A stretch of DNA of 12,404 bases. It comes from Betaproteobacteria bacterium. Its GTDB lineage: Bacteria > Pseudomonadota > Gammaproteobacteria > Burkholderiales > Burkholderiaceae_C. The notes beneath the pieces were generated by a model. It searched no databases. It saw only the letters and a list, made by a program, of their open reading frames with translations, and had not been told where the DNA came from. Shown here in pieces: positions 6,170-12,404 of the stretch. Position numbers and translations under genes: made by a program. Each line of letters opens with the position of its first letter. The first letter of the stretch is position 1. The DNA is taken from NCBI GenBank assembly GCA_005882155.1, contig VBCQ01000006.1, positions 1-12,404 on the forward strand. The letters run 5' to 3'.

Positions 6170-7152
6170 GCCAGCACCTCCACCCCCGCATGCTGATCCA
6201 GCGGAAAGAAGCAGCGCGCCTTCGCGCCTTCGAGACCGTACAAACCGGGTCGCTCGGCCCGGCACTTGTCTTGCACATACGGGCAGCGCGGCGACAGCAG
6301 ACAGCCGCGCGGCCGGTCGTAGGCACCCGGCACCACCCTCGGCATCGAATGCAAGCGCCGCTTGCCGATGTTGTGTTCGGGCAGCGCCGACAACAAGGCC
6401 TCGGTGTACGGATGGCGCGGCGCGATGAAGATGTCGGGCACATGCGCGGTCTCGACGACCTGCCCCGCGTACATCACGAGCACGCGCTGCGCGACTTCGG
6501 CGACGACGCCGAGGTCGTGGGTGATCAGCATCAGCCCCATGCCGCGCTCGCGCTGCAGCTTGAGCAGCAACGCAAGCATCTGCGCCTGGATCGTCACGTC
6601 GAGCGCGGTCGTCGGCTCGTCGGCGATCAGCAGCCGCGGGTTGCAGGCGATGGCCATCGCGACCATCACGCGCTGGCACATGCCGCCCGAGAGCTGATGC
6701 GGAAACGCGTCAAGGCGCCGCTCGGCATCGGGGATCTCGACCGCGCGCAGCAACTCGAGCGCGCGCGCACGCAAGGCGCGGCGCGAGCCGCCTTCATGAA
6801 TTCGCAAGGTCTCGGTGAGCTGGTAGTCGACCGTGAAGCAGGGATTCAGGCTCGTCATCGGGTCCTGGAAAATCATCGCGATGTCGATCCCGAGCATCGC
6901 GCGGCGCTCGCGCTCGGGCATCGTCAACACGTCGCGGCCGTCGAACGACAGTCGCTGCGCCTTCACGCGACCCGGCGCCTCGACGAGTCCCATCAATGCA
7001 AGCGCGGTGACGCTCTTGCCCGAGCCCGACTCGCCGACGACGCCGACCACTTCGCCGGCGTCGATGCGCAGGCTCACGCCGTCGACCGCCTTGAACGGCG
7101 CGGCTTCGGCGCCGAATTCGACGCTCAGGTTTTCGACTTCGAGCAGAGCCAT
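6166..7152 (-). CDS. dppD: Dipeptide ABC transporter ATPase DppD
   Basis: This is one of the two cytoplasmic ATPases that power dipeptide import through DppBC. All nucleotide-binding elements are present in its 328 residues: Walker A GESGSGKS (40-47), Q-loop Gln96 in IFQDPMTSLNP, signature LSGGM (154-158), Walker B LLIADEP (174-180), D-loop TALD (182-185) and switch His212 in ITHDL. The signature reads LSGGMCQR where most relatives have Ser before QR. The C-terminal domain has IAPRHPYTEALL (243-254) and a cysteine set at 284, 290, 297 and 314, as in transporters where an Fe-S cluster has been reported in this region (recalled from mycobacterial Dpp work). The ATG lies 1 bp after the dppC stop, and the stop overlaps dppF by 4 bp. 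Confidence 0.95.
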   Translation of the reverse strand: MALLEVENLSVEFGAEAAPFKAVDGVSLRIDAGEVVGVVGESGSGKSVTALALMGLVEAPGRVKAQRLSFDGRDVLTMPERERRAMLGIDIAMIFQDPMTSLNPCFTVDYQLTETLRIHEGGSRRALRARALELLRAVEIPDAERRLDAFPHQLSGGMCQRVMVAMAIACNPRLLIADEPTTALDVTIQAQMLALLLKLQRERGMGLMLITHDLGVVAEVAQRVLVMYAGQVVETAHVPDIFIAPRHPYTEALLSALPEHNIGKRRLHSMPRVVPGAYDRPRGCLLSPRCPYVQDKCRAERPGLYGLEGAKARCFFPLDQHAGVEVLA

Positions 7153-7153
7153 G

Positions 7154-8050
7154 TCAGCGTTTGAGTTTGGGGTCGAGCGCGTCGCGCAAGCCGTCGCCCA
7201 TCAAATTGAACGCGAGCACCGAGACCAGGATCGCGAGGCCCGGCAAGGTCACGACCCACCACGCGCTCTGGATGAATTCGAGCGCGCTCGCGAGCATCGA
7301 GCCCCACTCGGGCGTCGGCGGCTGCGCGCCGAGGCCGAGAAAGCCGAGCGCTGCCGCATCGAGGATCGCAGCCGAAAAGCCGAGCGTCGCCTGCACGATC
7401 AGCGGCGCGGCGCAGTTGGGCAGCACGGTGTCGAACATCAGCCGCGCGGTGCCGGCGCCGGCGATGCGCGACGCGGCCACATAGTCCTTCGCGAGTTCGC
7501 CCATCACCGCGGCACGCGTCAGCCGAACGAAGTGCGGCAGCATGACGATCGCGATCGCGTACATCGCGTTGGCGAGACCCGGCCCGAGGATCGCGACGAC
7601 CGCGACCGCGAGCAGCAGGCTCGGCAGCGCGAGCATGATGTCCATCAGCCGCATGATCGTGATCTCGAGCCCGCCGCGGAAAAAGCCGGCGAGCAGCCCG
7701 AGCAGCACGCCACCGGACAGCGACAGGCCGACCGACACGAGGCCGATGACGAGCGACAGCCGCGTGCCATGAATCAGCCGCGACAGCACGTCCCGCCCCA
7801 CCGGGTCGGTGCCGAGCAGAAAGCGATGGCCGTTGACCGGCTCCCACGCCGGCGCGTGCAAGGTCGCATCGCGGTACTGCTCGCTCGGCGAATACGGCGC
7901 GATGAAATCGGCGAGCAGCGCGCACAGCACCAGCGCGATGACGATCGCCAGGCCAATGATCGCGCCGCGGTTGCGCTTGAAGTCGCGCCACAGCTCGGTC
8001 AGCGGACCGGGCGGCGTCGGTGCGACGCCAGGATCGAGGACGGCGCTCAT
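7154..8050 (-). CDS. dppC: Dipeptide ABC transporter permease DppC
   Basis: DppC is the second inner-membrane permease of the importer. The 298-residue protein has an N-terminal cytoplasmic segment ending in WRDFKRNRGA (21-30), a first membrane helix at about 31-50 and the periplasmic motif HRFLLGTDPVGRDVLSRLIHGTR (75-97) typical of the OppC/DppC group. Further membrane segments surround the ATPase-contacting EAA loop, KDYVAASRIAGAGTARLMFDTVLPN (188-212). It ends in GDGLRDALDPKLKR, the usual C-terminus. A GGGC-type ribosome site precedes the ATG at 8048-8050. It starts 8 bp after dppB and ends 1 bp before dppD, so translation of the operon is tightly coupled. The longer open frame upstream overlaps dppB and is not coding. 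Confidence 0.95.
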   Translation of the reverse strand: MSAVLDPGVAPTPPGPLTELWRDFKRNRGAIIGLAIVIALVLCALLADFIAPYSPSEQYRDATLHAPAWEPVNGHRFLLGTDPVGRDVLSRLIHGTRLSLVIGLVSVGLSLSGGVLLGLLAGFFRGGLEITIMRLMDIMLALPSLLLAVAVVAILGPGLANAMYAIAIVMLPHFVRLTRAAVMGELAKDYVAASRIAGAGTARLMFDTVLPNCAAPLIVQATLGFSAAILDAAALGFLGLGAQPPTPEWGSMLASALEFIQSAWWVVTLPGLAILVSVLAFNLMGDGLRDALDPKLKR

Positions 8051-8058
8051 TGATGCCC

Positions 8059-9066
8059 TTACTGGTGGCGAATCCGCGGATTGATCACGCCGTACAGCAT
8101 GTCGACGACGAGGTTGACGACGATGATGACGGTCGCCGACATCAGGATGCCGCCCTGCACTGCGGGATAGTCGCGGCGGTGGATCGCCTCGACGAGCCAC
8201 TTGCCGATGCCGGGCCACGAGAAGATCGTCTCGGTGAGGATCGCGCCGGCGAGCAAGGTTCCGACCTGCAGGCCGATCGTCGTCACCACCGGGATCAGCG
8301 CGTTGCGCAGCGCATGCACACCGACCACCCGCAAGGTCGATGCGCCCTTCGCGCGCGCGGTGCGCACATAGTCTTCGCGCAGCACTTCGAGCATCGACGA
8401 GCGCGTCATTCGCGCGATGACGGCGAGCGGAATCGTGCCGAGCGCGATCGCCGGCAAGATCAGGTGCGAGACCGCGCTCTTGAACGCACCGGCGTCCGAC
8501 GACAGCAGCGAGTCGACGAGCATGAAGCCGGTCACCGCCGGAATGTCGTACTGGATCGCGATGCGCCCCGACACCGGCGTCCAGCCGAGCGTCACCGAGA
8601 AGGTGAGGATCAGCAGCAGGCCCCACCAGAAGATCGGCATCGAGTAGCCGGTCAGCGATGCGCCCATCACCGAATAGTCGAGCACGGTGTTGCGCTTCAG
8701 CGCGGCGACGATGCCGGCCGGCAGGCCGATCACGAGCGCCATCAGCATCGCGCACATCGACAGCTCGATGGTCGCTGGAAAGCGCGTGATGAACTCGTGG
8801 AAGACAGGCTCATGGGTGATCGTCGAGTAGCCCAGGTCGCCATGCAGCGCGCGCCACAGGTACTCGAGGTACTGCATCCACAGCGGCCGGTCGAGGCCGA
8901 ACTCGTGCAGCAGCCGCTGATAGCGCTCGTCGGTCATCCCGCGCTCGCCCGACAGCGCCTCGACGGGGTCGCCGGGCAGCAGGCGGATCAGCGAGAACAC
9001 CAGCAGCGTGATCCCGAGGAAGGTCGGGATCACGAGGGCGAAGCGTTTGAGGAGGAAGGAGAACAT
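8059..9066 (-). CDS. dppB: Dipeptide ABC transporter permease DppB
   Basis: DppB is the first inner-membrane permease of the importer and pairs with DppC to form the channel. The 335-residue protein begins with an N-terminal membrane helix (LLKRFALVIPTFLGITLLVF, 5-24) and RLLPGDPVEAL (28-38). It has the GLDRPLWMQYLEYL region (57-70), several membrane segments, and the EAA loop REDYVRTARAKGASTLRVVGVHALRNALIPV (230-260) that docks on the ATPases. Length is close to that of E. coli DppB and no damage is visible. The Shine-Dalgarno before its ATG is weak, and a 7-bp stem hairpin ends 9 nt before the start, which may lower its translation relative to dppA. Confidence 0.95.
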   Translation of the reverse strand: MFSFLLKRFALVIPTFLGITLLVFSLIRLLPGDPVEALSGERGMTDERYQRLLHEFGLDRPLWMQYLEYLWRALHGDLGYSTITHEPVFHEFITRFPATIELSMCAMLMALVIGLPAGIVAALKRNTVLDYSVMGASLTGYSMPIFWWGLLLILTFSVTLGWTPVSGRIAIQYDIPAVTGFMLVDSLLSSDAGAFKSAVSHLILPAIALGTIPLAVIARMTRSSMLEVLREDYVRTARAKGASTLRVVGVHALRNALIPVVTTIGLQVGTLLAGAILTETIFSWPGIGKWLVEAIHRRDYPAVQGGILMSATVIIVVNLVVDMLYGVINPRIRHQ

Positions 9067-9075
9067 GAGAATGAT

Positions 9076-9092
9076 CCGCTCATCCTGAGCGG
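9076..9092. repeat. Short hairpin between dppA and dppB
   Basis: CCGCTCA (9076-9082) and TGAGCGG (9086-9092) form a perfect 7-bp stem with a 3-nt loop, 9 nt upstream of the dppB ATG. Its sequence resembles a variant of the repeat at 2377-2400 (CTCAGGATGATCGG). It may protect the dppA message 3' end or limit dppB translation. Confidence 0.6.
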
Positions 9093-9108
9093 TGTCAGTG
9101 GACCTTGG

Positions 9109-9136
9109 CCCTTCGACAGGCTCAGGGCGAACGGGG
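9109..9136 (+). repeat. Dispersed REP-like repeat between dppA and dppB
   Basis: A full copy with core TTCGACAGGCTCAGGGCGAA lies 13 bp after the dppA stop in transcription order. With the hairpin at 9076-9092 it fills the 82-bp dppA-dppB gap. In binding-protein operons such elements often sit here, where they stabilise the upstream message or dampen read-through; that role is inferred. Confidence 0.75.
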
Positions 9137-9148
9137 TTCTTGTGCCGC

Positions 9149-10753
9149 TTACTTCAAATCCACCTTATGAAAGTAATGGTGCGCCGTCGCGTCCATCTTG
9201 TAGCCGATCACTTCCTTGCGCACCGGGTCGAAGCGAACCGAGTGGGCGATCGGGATCCACGGCGCTTCTTCGTGCGCGATCTCCTGCGCCTTCATGTACA
9301 GCGCCGCGCGCTCGGCCTGCTTGGTGACGAGCTTGGCTTTCTGGATCGCGTCTTCGAAGTCCTTGTTGCACCAGCGCGCGACGTTGCCGCCGCCCTTCAC
9401 CGCGGCGCAGCCGAGCAGCGGGACGAAGAAGTTGTCGGGGTCGCCGTTGTCGCCCGACCAGCCGAACATCATCACGTGCTGCTCGCCGGTCTTGCTGCGC
9501 TTGCGGTACTCGCCCCACTCGAAGGTCAAGAGCTTGGTCTTCACGCCGATCTTTTCCCAGTCGGCCTGGATCAGCTCGGCCATGCGCTTGCCGTCGGGGT
9601 TGTACGGGCGCGTGACCGGCAGGTACCACAGCTCGACTTCGGTGCCGTTCGGATAACCGGCCTTCGCAAGCAGCTCTTTCGCCTTCGCCGGGTCATACGG
9701 GTACTCCTTGATCTTGTCGTCGTAGGACCAGAGCGTCGGCGGGATCGGGTTCTTCGCCGGCTGGCCTGCGCCCTGGAACACCGAGTCGAGGATCGCTTTC
9801 TTGTTGACCGACATGTTCAGCGCTTGCCGAACCAGCTTGTTGTCGAACGGCTTCTTCTCGACGTTGAACGCGATGTAGCCGACGTTCAGGCCCTGCTGCG
9901 ACACCATGTTGATGTTCGCGTCGGCCTTCATCGCTGCCACGTCGGCCGGCTTCGGGAACGCCATCACATGGCACTCGCCGGTCTTAAGCTTCGCGTAGCG
10001 CACCGACGCGTCGGTGGTGATCGCATAGACGAGGTTGTCGATCTTCGGGCGGCCGCCCCAGAAGCCGTCGTGCGCCTTGTAGCGGATCACCGCGTCTTTC
10101 TGGTACGAGACGAACTGGAACGGGCCGGTGCCGATCGGCTCGCGGTCGATCACCTCGGGCGTGCCGGCGGCCTTCATCTTGTCGGCGTACTCGGCCGACT
10201 GCACCGACATGAAATCCATCGCGAGGTTGGCCATGAACGGCGCCTCGGGCTTCTTCATCACGAAGCGCACCGTCATCGCATCGACCTTCTCGATGTGGTC
10301 GACGATGCTCTTCATCCCCATGTCTTCGAAGTAGGCGAAGGTCTGGCCGGGCGAGGTCTTCGCGAACGGATGGTTCGGGTCGGCCATGCGGTTGTACGAG
10401 AACAGCACGTCGTCGGCGTTGAAGTCGCGCGTCGGCTTGAACTTCTCGTTGCTGTGGAACTTCACGCCGGGGCGCAGCTTGAAGGTGTAGGCCATGCCGT
10501 CGGGCGCGACGGTCCAGCTCTCGGCGAGGCCGGGCACGATGTTGGTGGTGCCGAGGTCGAACTCGACGAGCCGGTTGAACATCGGCACCGACGACGCATC
10601 GAGCGTCGTGCCGGTCGTGAAGAACTGCGGGTTGAAGCCCTCGGGGCTGCCTTCGGAGCAGTAGACGAGGGTCTTGGCCGCGAAGCTCGCGCCGGCGCAG
10701 GCCAGCAAGGCCGTGGCGGCGAGCGCCTTGAGAGTGAAGCCGCGATTTTTCAT
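9149..10753 (-). CDS. dppA: Periplasmic dipeptide-binding protein DppA
   Basis: DppA captures dipeptides in the periplasm and delivers them to DppBC. The 534-residue protein closely follows E. coli DppA as I recall it: KTLVYCSEGSPEGFNPQ (27-43) after the signal peptide, PGLAESW, EFDLGTT, RPEAPF-like KKPEAPFMANLAMDF, PIGTGPFQF, DASVRYAKLKTGECHVM, GLNVGYIAFNV, KVRQAL-type LVRQALNMSVNKKAI, and SGDNGDPDNFF. Cysteines of the mature protein are placed to form the known disulfide pairs. The signal peptide is about 25 residues with a likely cut at ASFA; an alternative lipobox-like LLAC ends at Cys19, so a lipoprotein cannot be excluded. The ATG at 10751-10753 has an AGGA site 8 nt upstream; longer starts would bury the signal peptide. 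Confidence 0.96.
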   Translation of the reverse strand: MKNRGFTLKALAATALLACAGASFAAKTLVYCSEGSPEGFNPQFFTTGTTLDASSVPMFNRLVEFDLGTTNIVPGLAESWTVAPDGMAYTFKLRPGVKFHSNEKFKPTRDFNADDVLFSYNRMADPNHPFAKTSPGQTFAYFEDMGMKSIVDHIEKVDAMTVRFVMKKPEAPFMANLAMDFMSVQSAEYADKMKAAGTPEVIDREPIGTGPFQFVSYQKDAVIRYKAHDGFWGGRPKIDNLVYAITTDASVRYAKLKTGECHVMAFPKPADVAAMKADANINMVSQQGLNVGYIAFNVEKKPFDNKLVRQALNMSVNKKAILDSVFQGAGQPAKNPIPPTLWSYDDKIKEYPYDPAKAKELLAKAGYPNGTEVELWYLPVTRPYNPDGKRMAELIQADWEKIGVKTKLLTFEWGEYRKRSKTGEQHVMMFGWSGDNGDPDNFFVPLLGCAAVKGGGNVARWCNKDFEDAIQKAKLVTKQAERAALYMKAQEIAHEEAPWIPIAHSVRFDPVRKEVIGYKMDATAHHYFHKVDLK

Positions 10754-10809
10754 TGGGGTGGTCCTGAAAGTTGCACAGCGTTGGTTTCGGCCGCCTTGTG
10801 AGCAGCGAG

Positions 10810-10829
10810 GGCGGGATGATATCCCCGCC
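10810..10829. promoter_or_regulatory. Inverted repeat in the dppA upstream region
   Basis: GGCGGG (10810-10815) and CCCGCC (10824-10829) are exact reverse complements around an 8-bp AT-richer centre that contains GATATC. On the minus strand the centre reads TATCAT, a plausible -10 element, but no convincing -35 lies 16-18 bp upstream. It lies 57 bp before the dppA ATG in the only sizeable gap (138 bp) upstream of the dpp operon, so it is a candidate operator or promoter site. The role is inferred. Confidence 0.35.
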
Positions 10830-10891
10830 GCGCGCACCATCACGTCAGGGGAAACGGTGGGTCGGCGTCGCCTGCGCGACTCCGTTGAAAC

Positions 10892-11866
10892 TCAATGCAA
10901 GTGGCCTAGGACAGTCAGCCACAGCGGGCCGGTCGCGACGAAGGCGAAGGTCGAGAACACGATGGCCGCCGTCGTTTCGCCCTCCAGCGTGCGATAGCGC
11001 TGGGCGAAGATCAGCGCGTTCGAGCCGACCGGCATCGCCGCGGCCATCACGACGACCGACAGCGCGATGCCGTCGAGTCCCATACCCCAGTGGCCGATTG
11101 CGAGCACCAGCGCCGGCAGCACGAGCAGCTTGAGCACGCTCAGGCTGATCGCGCCGCGCGCCGCGCCCTTGACGCCGTAGTACGCGAGCGACATGCCGAT
11201 CAGCACCAGGCACAGCGGCACGACCGGCAGCGCGAGCGTCTGCAGCGTTTCGTCGACGATGCCGGGCAGCGGCAGGCTGAGGCCGTTCCATGCGAGGCCA
11301 GCGAGCACCGGCAGCACGACCGGGTGAACGATGGTGTTACGCGCGGTTGTCGCGAGCGTCCCGAGCAGATGCGCGTCGGCGTCGCCACGCAGCCGCCGCT
11401 CGCGTGCAAGGTCGAGCTCGACCAGCGCGGTCAGCACGCTGAGCAGAACCAGCGCGTGGATGCTGATGATCGTGATGTGGATCGCAAGACCCGCCTCGCC
11501 GAACAGGGCCGTGGCCAGTGGCACGCCGATTTGAACGGTGTTGCCGAACGTGGCCGAAATCGCGCGCACGCTCGGCGCCGCCGGCGCGTCGCCGCTGCGA
11601 TTCGAGCGGCGCTGCCAGACGTAGACGAGCACGAGCAAGAGCAGCACCGGAACGAAGAACGCCGCGAGCGTTCTCCACGGCAGGGTCGCAAAATCGATTC
11701 GCGCCGTGGTGCGAAACAGCAGTGCCGGAATGAAGATGTAGAACGCCGCGTTCGACAAGGTGCGCGCCGGATCGTTGTCGCCGAGCCAGCGCAGCCGGCC
11801 GGCGACCCAGCCGAGCGCGACGACGATGAAGATGGCGGCGAGCTTGAGAAAGATGGCCGTCGACAT
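10892..11866 (-). CDS. Auxin efflux carrier (AEC) family transporter
   Basis: This 324-residue membrane protein matches the AEC family of secondary transporters (malonate, malate and related organic anion carriers in bacteria). Visible hallmarks are an N-terminal helix (IFLKLAAIFIVVALGWVAG), SNAAFYIFIPALLF with the paired polar/Pro region of helix 2, and FGNTVQIGVPLATALFGEAG, where the conserved G-N and proline mark the crossover helix. Near the C-terminus are LVLIGMSLAYYG and AAAMPVGSNALIFAQRYR. About ten membrane segments are expected. The substrate cannot be assigned. The ATG at 11864-11866 lies 5 bp after the stop of the sugar-kinase gene, so the two probably share a transcript. The 138-bp gap to dppA downstream suggests that dpp has its own promoter. 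Confidence 0.9.
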   Translation of the reverse strand: MSTAIFLKLAAIFIVVALGWVAGRLRWLGDNDPARTLSNAAFYIFIPALLFRTTARIDFATLPWRTLAAFFVPVLLLLVLVYVWQRRSNRSGDAPAAPSVRAISATFGNTVQIGVPLATALFGEAGLAIHITIISIHALVLLSVLTALVELDLARERRLRGDADAHLLGTLATTARNTIVHPVVLPVLAGLAWNGLSLPLPGIVDETLQTLALPVVPLCLVLIGMSLAYYGVKGAARGAISLSVLKLLVLPALVLAIGHWGMGLDGIALSVVVMAAAMPVGSNALIFAQRYRTLEGETTAAIVFSTFAFVATGPLWLTVLGHLH

Positions 11867-11871
11867 CGCGA

Positions 11872-12404
11872 TCAGTTCAGCTCGGCGCGTCGCGGCAAGT
11901 CGGCGCCGCGGCGCGAGCAGGTGATCGCTGCGGCGCGGGTCGCGAACCGCAGCGCCGAGACGAGTTGCGGCTCGTCGAGCGCGGCGAGTGCCGCGCCCGT
12001 CAAGCAACGCTGCTCGGCGAGCCAGGTCAGCAACGCGGCCTGGAAGGTATCGCCGGCGCCGACGGTGTCGACGACCTCGATCGGCAACGGCGGCGCGCTG
12101 ACGTGGTGGCGCGCGGTCCATGCGGCCGCACCCTCGGCACCGCGGGTGACGACGACGAGTGCAACGCCTTGCGCCAGCGCCGCGGCGGCGAACGCGTGCA
12201 GGCTCATGCCCGGCCGCAGCAGTGCGAGGTCTTCCTCGCTGATCTTCAGCAGTTGCGTGCGCGGCAGCATCCCCTCGAGCGCAGCGTGCCAGCGCGCGAG
12301 ATCGGGCTCGACGTTGAGGCGGATGTTCGGGTCGAACGAGATCAGCGTTCGCGCATGCTCGCGCTCGACGAGCTCGCGCAAGGTCGACGCAATCGGCTCG
12401 ACAA
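11872..12404 (-). CDS. PfkB-family carbohydrate kinase (fructokinase-like), C-terminal part, cut by right edge
   Basis: The visible C-terminal 177 residues or so belong to the ribokinase/PfkB family of cytoplasmic sugar kinases. LISFDPNIR is the family stretch after the sugar-binding half, KISEEDLALL and VVVTRGAEGAAAW follow, and VVDTVGAGDTFQAALL (around 12043-12069) holds the GAGD anion hole and catalytic aspartate. The SFDPNIR and TVGAGDTF pattern fits fructokinases best, but without the N-terminal half the substrate is uncertain. The frame is open through the window edge, so the start is outside; an internal in-frame ATG/TTG near 12381 is not the real start. It is followed after 5 bp by the AEC transporter, hinting at a sugar or organic-acid utilisation cluster beyond the window. 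Confidence 0.9.
   Translation of the reverse strand, partial: VEPIASTLRELVEREHARTLISFDPNIRLNVEPDLARWHAALEGMLPRTQLLKISEEDLALLRPGMSLHAFAAAALAQGVALVVVTRGAEGAAAWTARHHVSAPPLPIEVVDTVGAGDTFQAALLTWLAEQRCLTGAALAALDEPQLVSALRFATRAAAITCSRRGADLPRRAELN

Noticed and set aside
9092..10801. Plus-strand open frame of 569 codons opposite dppA
   Set aside because: It is an antisense shadow of dppA. The product is dominated by Val, Arg, His and Leu, and the dppA reading is unambiguous.
10754..10843. N-terminal extension of DppA
   Set aside because: It would place 30 arginine-rich residues ahead of a clear signal peptide; the ATG at 10753 has its own ribosome site.

Overview
The window is a gene-dense, high-GC stretch whose proteins look betaproteobacterial, most likely Burkholderiales. 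This rests on protein style and on a dispersed repeat with core GACAGGCTCAGGGCGA that I associate with that group; it is inference, not a search result. All genes except one two-gene pair lie on the minus strand. No intergenic gap exceeds about 155 bp. I see no RNA genes, CRISPR, insertion sequence or prophage.

Left part (1-2513): the N-terminal end of a GltD-like FAD/Fe-S oxidoreductase runs off the left edge. Next come a LemA family protein and a divergent + strand pair, a TauE/SafE permease overlapping an ArsR-type regulator by 4 bp. The short divergent region between lemA and the permease holds a perfect 10-bp inverted repeat. The regulator and queC converge on a cluster of dispersed repeats.

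Middle part (2514-5135, minus): a secreted PEBP/YbhB-like protein, proA (proline synthesis) and queC (queuosine precursor synthesis) are closely spaced in one direction and probably co-transcribed.

Right-centre (5210-10753, minus): a complete-looking dipeptide ABC transporter operon, dppA-dppB-dppC-dppD-dppF. DppA binds the peptide in the periplasm, DppB and DppC form the channel, and DppD and DppF should power it. DppF carries two anomalies: an intragenic repeat pair translated near its N-terminus, and a clean in-frame loss of about 44 residues that removes the D-loop and switch-histidine region. That lesion is the most notable observation here.

Right end (10892-12404, minus): an auxin-efflux-carrier family permease lies 5 bp downstream of a PfkB-type sugar kinase cut by the right edge.

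I do not see a convincing undescribed multi-gene system. The points worth following are the DppF lesion, the repeat elements inside and between dpp genes, and the candidate operator next to the TauE/ArsR pair.
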